A stretch of DNA of 64,000 nucleotides, taken from the NCBI RefSeq assembly GCF_013201075.1, contig NZ_CP053712.1, positions 62,001-126,000 of the forward strand, read 5' to 3'. The notes beneath the pieces were generated by a model. It was given only the letters and a program-made list of their open reading frames with translations. It had not been told where the DNA came from and did not search any database. Below, piece after piece: positions 43,724 through 53,559 of this stretch. The DNA is from Lichenicola cladoniae. GTDB lineage: Bacteria > Pseudomonadota > Alphaproteobacteria > Acetobacterales > Acetobacteraceae. The first letter of the stretch is position 1; every line of letters begins with the position of its first letter. Made by a program: the position numbers and the translations under genes.

Positions 43724-43814
43724 ACGCGTCTCGACAAGCCGTGGACGAGCACACCCACATGTCAAGTCAGGTCCGGGATACGTGCGAAACTCGTCATAGA
43801 TCTATGCGCACCGG

Positions 43815-44622
43815 CAGGCGGTGGCTATGTTGCATAGCGTGCGACTTTCTGGTCTGTTTTAACGCCAATGACGCCCAATGCCTCGCTGCTAATGCGGCCG
43901 TTGAAGCGCTCCACCATGGCATTGGTTTGTGGCGTTCGCGGCTTGGTATGGCGATAGTGCGCGCCTAGGCTCGCGCATACCTTTGCGAAGGCCGGCGTGA
44001 AGCTGCTGCCGTTATCGGTCAGGACGTGGGTGAGCGAAAAGGGAAAAGCAGTGGCCGCTTCGCGGAGGAAGGCGATGGCGCCCTTTTCGGTTTCGTTATC
44101 CTTGACGGCTAGATTAACCGAGGGTGAGCATCGATCGATAGCCACATAGAGATACCGTTTGTGTCTTTCGGCATATTCGTCTGAAGCTTTGGCAGATGCT
44201 CAATGTCAATATGCACGAAGCCAAGGTCGTATTCGGGACGTTCCATAGCCTTTGGTGGGCTGTTCAGATGAGGGCTTAGGTCTGCGATTGAGAGCGGCCG
44301 CCTTGAGGATACGCCAGATACTGTCGCGATTGAGGTGTGGCAGGAAGTGGCAGACGACGAAAGTCAGATCATCCAGAGGAAAGTTGGTATCACGTCGCAT
44401 GGTGCAGACGATTGCACGCTCTTCATCAGTCGCCTTCCAGGGAAGTCGGTGCGGGCGCGTCGAGTGATCGAGGCAGTCAGCGGCACCTCGCTTGCGCCAC
44501 TTGCGTATCGTTTCGGCGCTGATGCCGTAGCGCCTGGCCACAGTGCTACTCGGCTCCGTGGATCGGGCGATCTCAATACGGGTGGCGGGTGTGGTACAGG
44601 CTTGCGGATGGATCTGCGGCAT
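43815..44622 (-). pseudogene. IS481-like transposase, frameshifted
   Basis: The N-terminal frame (44622 to 44206) gives ARRYGISAETIRKWRKRG and DLTFVVCHFLPHLNRDSIWRILKAAALNRRP. The next frame reads YDLGFVHIDIEHLPKLQT and the third (to 43825) YLYVAIDRCSPSV, VLTDNGSSFTPAF and PRTPQTNAMVERFNGRI. Together they cover HTH plus the DDE core, but at least two frameshifts (near 44215 and 44170) make it inactive. Element ends were not resolved. Confidence 0.82.
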
Positions 44623-44762
44623 GCGTCACCTGTGTCCGGTTACAGCGGCAAGGCGGTTAAACCTGTAGGCATAGTCCTGCATCGCCAACCCTACCGGATC
44701 CCAACAATATTCCGCAACCAAACAACTTAGCACTATAGTTGCATTCTGCGTTTACTGTAGTG

Positions 44763-45701
44763 CTAGTCGGAGCGGTTTAATTCGGATGAACCCTTCGCGG
44801 GGCCGGACAAGGCGGGCCGAAGCGTCGCAGCTGCCAAGTCCAGGAAGGCCCGAGTTTTCAGTGGCAGGTTCGCGTGGCCTGCATGGAGCAGGTTCACCGG
44901 TAGTGGCGCGGCTTCAAATTCCTTCAGCACGACCCGTAGCGCGCCCGCCCTTACGGCCAGGGCGACTTGGTAGGAGGCTACTTGTGTCAGGCCCACACCG
45001 GCAACAGCGGCATCGATGGCCGCCTCGGCCGTGTTAACCGACAGCCGGGGGCATATCGGTACGTCTATACTCATTCCCGACCCAGGACTGACGAAGCTCC
45101 ATACCGACGGCCTGTCCAGGCAGTCGAACGTGATGCAACCAATCCGCTGCAGGTCGCCAGGAGTGCGAACTTTGTCCGCCCGAGCGAGGTAGCCTGGGCT
45201 GCCGCACACCACCCGGCCGACCATACCCACACGTACAGCCAACAGAGCGCTATCGGCCAGCACCCCAATCCGAACGGCGACATCGACACCATCGTCGATC
45301 AGGTCGGCGTTGCGGTCTGTAAGCATGAGTCGCACCCGTACATCCGGAAAGGCCGCGAGATATTCGTGCACCACCGGCAGCACGTGCATACGGCCGAGCA
45401 TGATTGGGGCCGACACTACTAGTTCCCCCCGGACGGCCGCGTGCTCGCCCGCCGCAGTGCGACCAGCGGCCAGCACGTCGTCGAGGATTCCCCGGGCGGC
45501 TGAGAGGTAGGCCGTGCCCACCGGGGTCAGCGCCAGCTTTCGGGTCGAGCGGACCAGCAGGGGCGTGCCAAGATGGGCTTCAAGCTCCGACAATTTGCGG
45601 CTGATTGTCGGCAGCGATAGGCCCAGCCGCTTCCCCGCTGCAGAGAGGCTTCTCGCCTCAGCAGTCGCGACAAAGGCCGACATCGCGTCCAGGAGGTCCA
45701 A
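44763..45701 (-). CDS. LysR-family transcriptional regulator
   Basis: A 312-residue LTTR. The N-terminal winged HTH is MDLLDAMSAFVATAEARSLSAAGKRLGLSLPTISRKLSELEAHLGTPLLVRSTRKLALT. The periplasmic-binding-like effector domain starts about residue 90. It is divergent from the CMD/RidA genes, with a 104-base intergenic region, and so is their likely regulator. Complete. Confidence 0.9.
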   Translation of the reverse strand: MDLLDAMSAFVATAEARSLSAAGKRLGLSLPTISRKLSELEAHLGTPLLVRSTRKLALTPVGTAYLSAARGILDDVLAAGRTAAGEHAAVRGELVVSAPIMLGRMHVLPVVHEYLAAFPDVRVRLMLTDRNADLIDDGVDVAVRIGVLADSALLAVRVGMVGRVVCGSPGYLARADKVRTPGDLQRIGCITFDCLDRPSVWSFVSPGSGMSIDVPICPRLSVNTAEAAIDAAVAGVGLTQVASYQVALAVRAGALRVVLKEFEAAPLPVNLLHAGHANLPLKTRAFLDLAAATLRPALSGPAKGSSELNRSD

Positions 45702-45805
45702 TATATTGTTCCAATCTTTAAAACATTCATTTGCAGTATTGCGTAATTGTCCTGAACAACGGAAGGGGCCACTCTTTTCAATACCTTTTGCGCAAAGGAC
45801 GCCTC

Positions 45806-46354
45806 ATGCCACGTATCGCACTTCCTGCTCCCTACACCATCCCGGAGGCGTCCCGCCCGATCCTGGACGCGATTGGCAAGCAGCTCGGGTTCGTGCCCAA
45901 CATGTTCCATACAGCCTCGATCAGTCCGGCCGTCCTGGTGGCCATGACGGGGTTTTCGGCGGCGCTGTCTAGGACACTCGACGTGAAGACGCGCGAGCGG
46001 ATTGCCCTTGCGATATCTGCGGCGAACAAATGTGGCTATTGCCTCGCGGCGCACACCTACGTGGGTGTCAATATGGCGAAGCTGACGGTAGAAGAGATAA
46101 TGCTGAACCGTCAGGGCGGCTCCTCAGACTCGAAGGCTGATGCGGCCGTGCGCTTCGCCGTGGCGGTTGCTGAGAGCCGAGGGCGAGTGGGTGATGCCGA
46201 GATTGCGGCGGTGAACGCAGCAGGATTCAGTGAGGCACAGGTGCTGGAGATCGTCGCCGTTGTGGCCCTGAGCCTCTTGAATAACCTGGTTAACAACGTG
46301 GCCCGCCCCGAGATCGACTTCCCCTTCCAGGGCGCGAAGGCAGCCGCCGCCTGA
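45806..46354 (+). CDS. AhpD/CMD-family peroxidase-related protein
   Basis: A 182-residue protein with the AhpD active site NKCGYCLAAHTYVG (Cys76, Cys79, His83). Such proteins reduce peroxides or act as thiol-dependent redox partners. The start MPRIALPAPYTIPEASR at 45806 is preferred; upstream in-frame codons from 45731 lie in the LysR promoter region. It is followed by a RidA gene 39 bases downstream. Unlike the CMD protein at 29875, it keeps both cysteines. Confidence 0.85.
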   Translation: MPRIALPAPYTIPEASRPILDAIGKQLGFVPNMFHTASISPAVLVAMTGFSAALSRTLDVKTRERIALAISAANKCGYCLAAHTYVGVNMAKLTVEEIMLNRQGGSSDSKADAAVRFAVAVAESRGRVGDAEIAAVNAAGFSEAQVLEIVAVVALSLLNNLVNNVARPEIDFPFQGAKAAAA

Positions 46355-46393
46355 ACGGGCCTGCTGCCAAGGATACCATCAGGGAGACGGACG

Positions 46394-46822
46394 ATGACCT
46401 TGCAATTCGATAACCCGGCCGCCATCGCCCCGCCGCAGGGCGCTTACAGCCATTCGGTAGAGGTGCCTCCCGGGGCTGGGCTGATCTTTTTGTCGGGCCA
46501 AGTGCCGACCGGACTGGATGGAAAGGCGCCAGTTACCCTCGCGGAGCAGGCGGATCTGGTGTTCGCGAACATTGTCGCCGTTCTAGCGGCAAAGAGCATC
46601 GGACCAGATGCCATTATCAAACTCACCACGTTTCTGATTGAGCCCGATACTGGACGTTCCGTGCCGCAGGCCCGTGCAAAGCATTTCGCCACTCATCGGC
46701 CGGCATCCACTATCATGTACGTCAAGGGCCTCATGAACCCCGCGTGGAAGATTGAGGTCGAAGTGATCGCCATGGCTCGCCCGGCCGCACAGGCCCACAA
46801 CACCATTAAGGACAAACCATGA
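46394..46822 (+). CDS. RidA (YjgF/YER057c/UK114) family protein
   Basis: A 142-residue RidA-type protein. PQGAYSHSVEVPPGAGLIFLSGQVPTGLDGK is the N-terminal signature, and FANIVAVLAAKSIGPDAIIKLTTFLI and RPASTIMYVKGLMNPAWKIEVEVIAMA complete the fold. The Arg that in RidA enamine deaminases contacts the substrate carboxylate (usually RSxxxV) is not at its usual place here, so it may be a non-RidA subfamily member. GGGAGACGG lies upstream. Its stop overlaps the next ATG (ATGA). Confidence 0.85.
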   Translation: MTLQFDNPAAIAPPQGAYSHSVEVPPGAGLIFLSGQVPTGLDGKAPVTLAEQADLVFANIVAVLAAKSIGPDAIIKLTTFLIEPDTGRSVPQARAKHFATHRPASTIMYVKGLMNPAWKIEVEVIAMARPAAQAHNTIKDKP

Positions 46823-47020
46823 GTGGAAAGACGCGCATCGCCCACGTAGCGGGACTGCGAGCTGCGATCCAGAACAAGCCACCACTCGTGACGTCCAACA
46901 AGGCACGGGCGAAGCGGGGTCTCCCGCCGCAGCTGAACGCGGAGGGGAGCGCAGCGCCCTTCGACGCGCTGCGCACCCAGCGCCTGGCAGCCCCGGCCAC
47001 GATCTATGTTGAGCAATTTT
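46819..47020 (+). pseudogene. 5-prime part of a gene interrupted by IS110
   Basis: Translation is coupled to the RidA gene by an ATGA overlap. The readable part is SGKTRIAHVAGLRAAIQNKPPLVTSNKARAKRGLPPQLNAEGSAAPFDALRTQRLAAPATIYVEQF, after which the frame enters IS110 sequence. It was the third gene of the LysR-controlled CMD/RidA operon. The family is not recognised from 66 residues. Confidence 0.5.
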
Positions 47021-47162
47021 TCGGACCATCCCCTGGAGGACGGGGGTCCGGTAGATGCCGTAATGAGCTTGCACCGTGGCTGACATCCGGAGCGGGTCTC
47101 TTCCAAAATGGTGGCACAACACGGACCTGAGCAGCTCGGGTCCGTCCATCAGGAGGGCGGTC

Positions 47163-48178
47163 ATGGAACATCATGGTTGGATCGACGTATCACTGGAGTT
47201 GAGCAGCCTGTGCGTGCTGGATGTGACCGGAAAGGTCGTTCGAGAAGCGAAAGTCGCAAGTGAACCGGAGGCACTGGTCGCGTTCCTGCGCAGCCTCGGG
47301 GTTACCACCGTCCGCGTTGGCTTTGAGGCAGGACCGTTGTCGCAGTGGCTGTATGACGGGCTTCAGGCGGCGGGCTTCGAGACGATCCTGCTCGAGACGC
47401 GTCACGTCAAAGCGGCACTATCGGCGATGGCAATTAAGACCGACCGCCGTGACGCCTGTGAGATTGCGCAACTCCTACGCATGAGATGGTATCGTCCGGT
47501 GCATCGTAAATCGGTCCCGTCCCAGCACGTCCGGGTACTCCTCGCTGCGCGCAAGCAGATGCAACCCTTGCGTGGGCTGCTACGCGGCTTCGGCCTCAAG
47601 GTTGGCAAGGTGAGCCGCGGCCGATTGGCGATCCGCATCCGGGAGCTGGTCAGCGGCCACACGATGCTGGAACGGATTGCTAAGCCGATGCTGACAGCGC
47701 GGGAGACGCTCTGGCGCGAGTTCGCCAAGTTGCACCGCGAGGTCCTGGCGATCGTCAAGGAGGACAGGGTCTGTTGGCAGCTGATGACGGTGCCAAGTGT
47801 CGGTGCCCTAGTGTCGCTGACCTATCGCGCTGGCGTCGATGACCCGGCACGATTTGCCAAATCGAATCGGTCGGCGCCTTCTGCGGCTTGACGCCCAAGC
47901 GCTACTAATCCGGCGAGATGGACGCCACTGGCGCCGTCACGAAAGTCGGCGACGCCAGCGTGAAAACAGCGTTGCACGACGTAGCCAACGCATTGCTGAC
48001 GCGAGCGACCAGATTCAGCACGTTCAAGCGCTGGGCGCTCGACGTCGCCAAGCGGCGGGGCATGCGGAGGGCGAAGGTGGCGCTGGCACGCAAGCTCGCC
48101 ACCGTGCTGCATCGGATCTGGGCGGACGGGACGGAGTTCGTCTGGGGCAAGGACCCAGCCGCGGCAGCAGCCGCATAA
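47163..48178 (+). pseudogene. IS110-family transposase, frameshifted
   Basis: The N-terminal DEDD domain is WIDVSLELSSLCVLDVTGK, VRVGFEAGPLSQWLYDGL and IKTDRRDACEIAQLL (47163 to about 47870). The C-terminal transposase_20 domain is readable in another frame: SVGAFCGLTPKRY, then TAA in place of Gln, then SGEMDATGAVTKVGDASVKTALHDVANALL, with the conserved catalytic Ser region altered. One frameshift near 47865 and the stop at about 47907 inactivate it. IS110 elements have no inverted repeats, so the ends are not defined; the element lies roughly between 47020 and 48500. Confidence 0.85.
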
Positions 48179-48892
48179 CGCCAAGGAGGCAGACAGTTCG
48201 GAGCAGGGCCAACGAGGCTCAGCTCCCACGATGTCCAGTCGCCGGGACGCGGAGATGGTGAAGCAGGTTCCGCTGCAGTGACTGGGAGAGATCCTGAGAC
48301 TACGCCCGGTAGATTGCTCCGCCACTCCCTCTGACAGCATGAAGTGGCGGTCTCGCGCCGACCACGGACAGAAGCACGAAACCGGCGACTGGACCCACTT
48401 AAGGGTTGACGACCAAAGGCCCATTACAGAATCAGCGGAACCGAAAGTGCAGTTAAGACCAGCTCTGCTCCAAATGGGTCTAGACCCCGCGAGGGGCGAG
48501 GTTCCGGAAGCCTGAATCGAGCCTAATGGGACAGCTGCGAAAGCGCTCTGAGCACACGAGTTGCGTAGGCCCATCAAGTCCAAAATCACCTCTCGTCCAA
48601 CTCGTAGTATGCTGCCGCGCCGAAGGCGTAAGCGTATTTTGGAAGTTGGCGAACGAACCCGTGCCGGTCAGCATGAGGAGGGCAACGCCTAAACCGGCTT
48701 GGATGACCCAAACGATGTCGCCATACGTTGGGGAAAGCGGGCCGCCACCTCCGCGTGAAGTACAGCCATTCCACAAGTCGCGAGCCCAAGCACAGCTGCG
48801 GGCGTCATGTCGCGGCAGCCGTCGGGCATCCGAAGGAAATACAATTTGAAGGCCGACATAGGGAGGCTTGTATTGCAGGTCGCGGCAATAAC
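48179..48892. other. Decayed region between IS110 and IS21, with a membrane-protein-like remnant
   Basis: The minus strand at 48590-48880 shows broken frames with protein character: MSAFKLYFLRMPDGCRDMTPAAVLGLATCGMAVLH, then in another frame VWVIQAGLGVALLMLTGTGSFANFQNTL, a hydrophobic helix. This looks like a frameshifted membrane protein cut by the IS21 at 48893. I cannot name it. 48179-48480 probably holds the tail of the IS110. Confidence 0.35.
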
Positions 48893-49069
48893 TGCGTATT
48901 CCGACGCAAAGCAGCCGGCGATTCCGATCCATTCCAGCCACTGATTCCGACGGAAGCCAGCCACTGATTCCGATGCATTCCAGCCACCCCTGAGGGGGCT
49001 TGGGGTGGCGCGGTTCGCGAGCAGTCATCCACCGACGGCACGGTGGCTCTCCAATGATCGGGGAGCGCC

Positions 49070-50608
49070 ATGCCAGGCCAGAGACTGCCAATGCGTCAGG
49101 TTCGAGAAGTCCTCCGCCTCAAACACGTCTGCGGCCATAGCGGGCATCAGATCGCCACCATCGTGGGCGTCAGCCGCTACACTGTGGCCGAGTACCTGCG
49201 CCGTGCCGGCGTGGTTGGCATCACCTGGCCGGTGCCGGCGGCGCTCGACGACGTGGCGCTGGAGCGCAAGCTGTTCACCCCGCCGTTCACATCCGAGCCG
49301 GGACGGCCACAGCCCGACTGGGCACGCATACACGGCGAGCTCCGCCGCCCCGGCGTGACCCTGATGCTGCTCTGGGAAGAGTATCGAGCTGGGCAACCGG
49401 ATGGGTATGGCTACAGCCGTTTCTGTGATCTGCATGCCAGTTGGCGCGGCCGACTGTCGCCGACGATGCGGCAGACCCATCCAGCCGGCGAGCGCATGTT
49501 TGTTGATTAAGCCGGCCAGACAGCCGAGGTGATCGACGGTGCCACGGGCGAGGTCAGGCGGGCGCACGTCTTCGTGGCGGTGCTGGGTGCATCCAATTTC
49601 ACCTACGCGGAAGCGCGGTGGACGCAGTCGCTGCCTGATTTAATCGGTTGCCACGTCGGCGCGTTCGCCAGCCTTGGCGGCGCCGCGCGACAGATCGTCT
49701 GCGACAATCTTAAAGCCGGCGTCACCGCGGCCAGCCGCTACGAGCCGGGGATCAGCCGCACCTACCAGGACATGGCGACCCACTACGGCACCGCGATCCT
49801 GCCGGCCCGGGTGCGCAAGCCCCGCGACAAGGCCAAAGTCGAGGTTGCCGTCCAAGTCGTTCAACGCTGGGTGCTGGCCCGGCTACGCAACCGTTGGTTC
49901 TTCTCCTTGCCAGAGCTGAACGGCGCGATCCGCGAGTTGATCGCCGACCTGAACAACCGGCCCATGCGCCATCTTGGCACCACCCGCCGCGCGCTGTTCG
50001 AGGCGATCGAGCGCGACGCTCTGCTGCCCATGCCTGTTGATCCGTATGCCTACGCGGAATGGCGACGCTGCCGAGCAGGGCTGGACTACCACGTCGAGGT
50101 GTATGGCCATTTCTACTCAGTGCCCTATCGCCTGACGCGCGAGGTGATCGAGGCCCGCGTCACCGACCAGACCATCGAGCTGTTCCACCAGAACAACCGC
50201 GTGGCTTGCCACGTCCGCAATCCACGGCAGCATCGGCACACCACGATCGCCGAGCATATGCCGAGCTCCCATCGGCGCCACGCCGAATGGACGCCGACCC
50301 GGCTGCTCCGTGAGGCTGAGGCGATCGGCTCGTCCACCATCGCGCTGGTCGAGCTCATCCTGGCCGCCAAGCCGCATCCCGAGCAGGGTTTCCGCGCCTA
50401 CCTGGGCATCCTGCGCCTCGTTCGCAGCTATGGCCCCGAGCGGCTGGAGACGGCCTGTCAGCGCGGCCTGAATATCGGCGCCCGGACCTATGGATCGGTG
50501 CAGTCGATCCTGTGCCGCGGCCTCGACCGGGCCTACCGCCCCGAACCCGTGCCCGACGAGCTGCCCGTCCAGCACGAGAACATCCACGGCAGCGGCTATT
50601 ACCATTGA
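49070..50608 (+). pseudogene. istA: IstA transposase with one nonsense codon
   Basis: Reads as an IS21 IstA (MPGQRLPMRQVREVLRLKHVCGHSG, PAGERMFVD) until TAA at 49508-49510, where relatives have Tyr (FVDYAGQ). It then continues in the same frame [40 protein letters not shown] and [26 protein letters not shown] to MHENIHG-type ending [12 protein letters not shown]. The stop falls right at the first catalytic Asp, so neither half is active alone. Confidence 0.88.
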
Positions 50609-50618
50609 GGAGATCCCC

Positions 50619-51398
50619 ATGCTGACCCACCCCACCACGGACCGCCTGCGCGAGCTCGGCCTCGCCGGCATGGCCAGAGCACTCGAGGAGCAGCGCCGGC
50701 ACGCCGATGCCGCCGATCTCGGCTTCGAGGACCGCCTGGCCATGCTGGTCGAGCGTGAGGCGCTGGAGCGCGACACCAAGCGGCTGGCGACACGGCTGAG
50801 GTTTGCCGGCCTGCGCCAGCAGGCGACCCCGGAAGATGTCGACCATCGCGCCGCTCGTGGTCTTGACCGCGCGCTGTTCCAAAAGCTCACGGGCGGCGAA
50901 TGGATCGAACGCCATCAGGATCTGCTGGTTACGGGGCCGACTGGCACGGGAAAAACCTGGTTATCCTGCGCTCTCGGGCATCGTGCCTGCCGCGACAACC
51001 CCTCCGTGCTGTATCAGCGTGTGCCGCGGCTGCTGGAGGCACTCGGCATCGCCCGCGGCGACGGACGCTATGGCCGCATGCTGAAAAGCCTCGCGCGGGT
51101 GCAGCTGCTGATCCTCGACGCTTGAGCGCAAGTGACGCTCAAGGCGATCATTCCGCTGACCGCTGAACAGCGGCGCGACCTGATGGAAATCGTTGATGAC
51201 CGGCATGACCAGGCCTCCACCATCATCACCAGCCAGGTGCCCGTGGAGCTGTGGCACGAGCACATCGGCAACCCCACCATCGCTGATGCCGTGCTGGACA
51301 GGCTGGTGCACGGTGCACACCGTCTCGAACTGAAAGGAGAGAGCATGCGAAAGCTGAAAGCCGCGAAAGCCAAGCTTGACGAAGCCGTCATTCAGTAG
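50619..51398 (+). pseudogene. istB: IstB helper ATPase with a palindromic in-frame insertion and stop
   Basis: Normal up to VQLLILDA (Walker A TGPTGTGKTWLS intact). At the Walker B region the expected DDWGPEPLTAEQ is replaced by a segment containing CTTGAGCG...CGCTCAAG (51121-51143), an 8-bp hairpin whose TGA (51123-51125) ends translation. The frame resumes unchanged as [39 protein letters not shown] to the natural end. The net change is a multiple of three. It follows istA by ten bases, after GAGGAG. Confidence 0.85.
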
Positions 51399-51525
51399 CC
51401 CAACTTCACCCGCTCGCGACACGCAACTCTACCCGGCTGGGATCATCGGAATGCCCGGCTGGCTTCGACCGGAACAGATGGCTGGTTTCAATCGGAATCG
51501 GTGGCTGCAATCGTCGGAATGCGCA

Positions 51526-51751
51526 GCTGGGCTATTCCGCACGATCGGCGCCGGGTAGTCCGGGAAGATCCCCGGCAAGGGCGGCAGGTTGCCAGTGCTG
51601 TCGAAGACCATCTTGAAGGCGGCGCTGAGAGCCGCCTGCCCCGTCATACTGCTGTAGAGGTTACAGATATGCCTGCTCCCTTAATTAGAGTTTCATGCGA
51701 CATCAAGACATGCGATGTGTTTTGAGACAGCGTCGCAAGTTTGGAATGAGT
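51526..51751. other. Spacer upstream of the HU-domain gene
   Basis: No supported gene. The last 90 bases are AT-rich and should contain the promoter of the HU-domain gene. Confidence 0.4.
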
Positions 51752-52252
51752 ATGGCGAGATTTTCAATTGGACAAGTCGTTCGCTGCAAATCCGGCAGCC
51801 GGCCGATGATTTTCGGAGGAACGCTGGGGGACACGGATACTGCATATCTCACCTGGACCGATGGAACTGATGCTTATGCCACGGTGATAGATAAAGACGC
51901 GCTAGTGGGTTGCCTAAAAACTCAGCATAGTTTCCAAATCGTATTCGATATCTACAGTGCCCTCCGCGATCGGATACCGTTCATGAGCAAAGCCTTCATC
52001 ACCGCCGTGCTGCAGGACAGCCTCAACTGCACTGGTGTTGCGGCCAACCAGGCCGCAGAGGACCTCATCACGGCCATCGTCCACGAGATGAAGAAGGAAG
52101 GCGGGTTTACACTGCCATCCTTTGGCACATTCAGGGTTGTCAAGACGAAGGCCCGTAAGACGTTGAACCCACGCACCGGAGAGGCAGTCAAGGTGAAAGC
52201 CGGCAAGACAGTGCGGTTCAAAGCAAGCCCGAACCTTAAAAAGGCGATCTAG
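51752..52252 (+). CDS. HU-family DNA-binding protein with an N-terminal DUF2158-like extension
   Basis: One frame of 166 residues. Residues 1-58 (MARFSIGQVVRCKSGSRPMIFGGTLGDTDTAYLTWTDGT) resemble the small beta-barrel YodC/DUF2158 (GxxVxLKSGGPxMxV). From residue 78, MSKAFITAVLQDSLNCTGVAANQAAEDLITAIVHEMKKEGGFTLPSFGTFRVVKTKARKTLNPRTGEAVKVKAGKTVRFKASPNLKKAI is a complete HU/IHF-like domain. No stop or good ribosome binding site separates them, so a fusion is likely. HU alone could also start at 51983. The HU part is about 80 percent identical to the gene at 59376-59645, which lacks such an extension. HU bends and compacts DNA. Confidence 0.7.
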   Translation: MARFSIGQVVRCKSGSRPMIFGGTLGDTDTAYLTWTDGTDAYATVIDKDALVGCLKTQHSFQIVFDIYSALRDRIPFMSKAFITAVLQDSLNCTGVAANQAAEDLITAIVHEMKKEGGFTLPSFGTFRVVKTKARKTLNPRTGEAVKVKAGKTVRFKASPNLKKAI

Positions 52253-52394
52253 TATCGCCCGCGCATGCTTCTCTGACGAGCGCAGAGCCTGCATGTGTAG
52301 CGCCGCGGTCACAAGCCTAATGTGATGACCGGCCCAAGCTCTCGTGAATAGCGGTTCTGTTTAACATGTAGGCTTACTGACTGAGTTTCAGCGA

Positions 52395-52586
52395 GTGCCT
52401 AGCGTGTTCCATTTTGACGACAAAAATAAGGAAGCAGGCTTAATCGAACGCGGCCAGGCTATAATTGAAGAAAGTCGGGTCACTCGGGCCTGGGTGGAGC
52501 TTTTGGCAGCTGAACGGCGAAAGACTGTTGCTGAGGCTGCTAAAGCGAGAGCTTTCCGTCGTTTAAATGTTGTCAAACACATTTGA
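52395..52586 (+). CDS. Small hypothetical protein (63 aa)
   Basis: A frame of plausible composition: VFHFDDKNKEAGLIERGQAIIEESRVTRAWVELLAAERRKTVAEAAKARAFRRLNVVKHI, a likely long basic helix. It has no obvious ribosome binding site and lies in an AT-rich stretch between the HU gene and an IS5 element. It may be a chance frame or a remnant. Confidence 0.3.
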   Translation: MPSVFHFDDKNKEAGLIERGQAIIEESRVTRAWVELLAAERRKTVAEAAKARAFRRLNVVKHI

Positions 52587-52633
52587 TATTAAAACGACAC
52601 CTTAAAAGACAACGTGGACCGCTTCACTAGCTA

Positions 52634-53478
52634 GGCTCAGGACTCATTGATCACAGCCAAAAGATGACGGTTGCTGCGATGCAAATTGCGGACATGAAGG
52701 TGTGGGCGCAGCGATCATAGCGGGTATGAATGCGCCGCCAGTCTTTCAGCTTGCCGAACATGTTTTCGATCTTGTGGCGCTGGCGGTAAAGGGTGCGGTC
52801 GTGCGGGATCACCACCTTGCGATTGACCTTTGACGGGATGCACGCAGTGATGCCACGTGCGCTTAGCGCGGTGCGGAACCAGGTGGCGTCGTAGCCCCGA
52901 TCGCCGAGCATGACCTTAGCTTTGGGAAGTGCCTCGATCATCAGTGCGGCGCCCTTGTAGTCGCTCATCTGCCCTTCACTGAGCAGCATAACCAGCGGTC
53001 GCCCCTGACCATCACAGACGGCATGGAGCTTGGAGTTCAGGCCGCCTTTGGTGCGTCCGATACGTCGGGGAACAGGCCCTTTTTTAAAAGGCTCGCAGCT
53101 GTCCGGTGCGCTTTCAGGTGTGTCGCGTCAATCATCAACTGGTCAGGTTTGCCAGCCTTGGCCACCAGGGCCGCAAAGATGCGGTTAAAGACGCCCAGAC
53201 GGCTCCAGCGAATGAACCGGTTGTAGATCGTCTTGTGCGGTCCATACTCCTTAGGAGCATCGCGCCAGCGTAGGCCGTTGCGGATCACAAAGATGATGCC
53301 GCTGATGACCCGCTGGTCATCGACCCGTGGGACCCCGTGCGACAACGGAAAATGCGGCTCAATCCGCCGCATCTGCGCTTTGGACAACCAGATCAGGTCA
53401 CTCATGACACCACTCCTCAATGCCACCAATGAATCAGCCAATCCTAAACCCTGCAACTAGTTTAATAGGTCCTGAGCC
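52634..53478 (-). mobile_element. IS5-family insertion sequence (845 bp)
   Basis: Ends GGCTCAGGACT (from 52634) and the inverse AGGTCCTGAGCC (to 53478). It is flanked by CTAG-type sequence on both sides (CTA before, TAG after), consistent with insertion at CTAG or TA. It contains a two-frame transposase on the minus strand. It is unrelated at the ends to the 863-bp IS5 copies at 12846 and 54280. Confidence 0.82.
52651..53405 (-). CDS. IS5-family transposase made by -1 frameshifting
   Basis: The first frame (53405 to 53037) gives MSDLIWLSKAQMRRIEPHFPLSHGVPRVDDQRVISGIIFVIRNGLRWRDAPKEYGPHKTIYNRFIRW and LMIDATHLKAH (first catalytic Asp). The second (to 52651) gives RIGRTKGGLNSKLHAV, VMLGDRGYDATWFRTAL and RHKIENMFGKLKDWRRI. 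At about 53083 the coding strand has TTA AAA AAG, which contains the dnaX-type slippery heptamer A-AAA-AAG; a -1 slip yields LKKGPVPRRIGRTKGGL. This is a programmed-frameshift signal and the element may be active. Confidence 0.85.
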
Positions 53479-53559
53479 TAGTACATCCAAACAACACAGG
53501 AAAGCGATAGTTGGCAGCCGTGAAGAACTGCCTCAACCTGACCGAAAAGCAGGCCATTG

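Larger units (their letters stand above)
48893..51525 (+). mobile_element. IS21-family insertion sequence, inactivated copy (2633 bp)
   Basis: Left tip TGCGTATTCCGACG followed by repeated GATTCCGA/CATTCCAGCCA motifs; right tip the inverse, ending CGTCGGAATGCGCA. Tips and gene order resemble the IS21 at 17782-20447, but this is a different element. The flanks (AATAAC and GCTGGG) show no target duplication. Both genes carry a nonsense codon. Confidence 0.88.
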
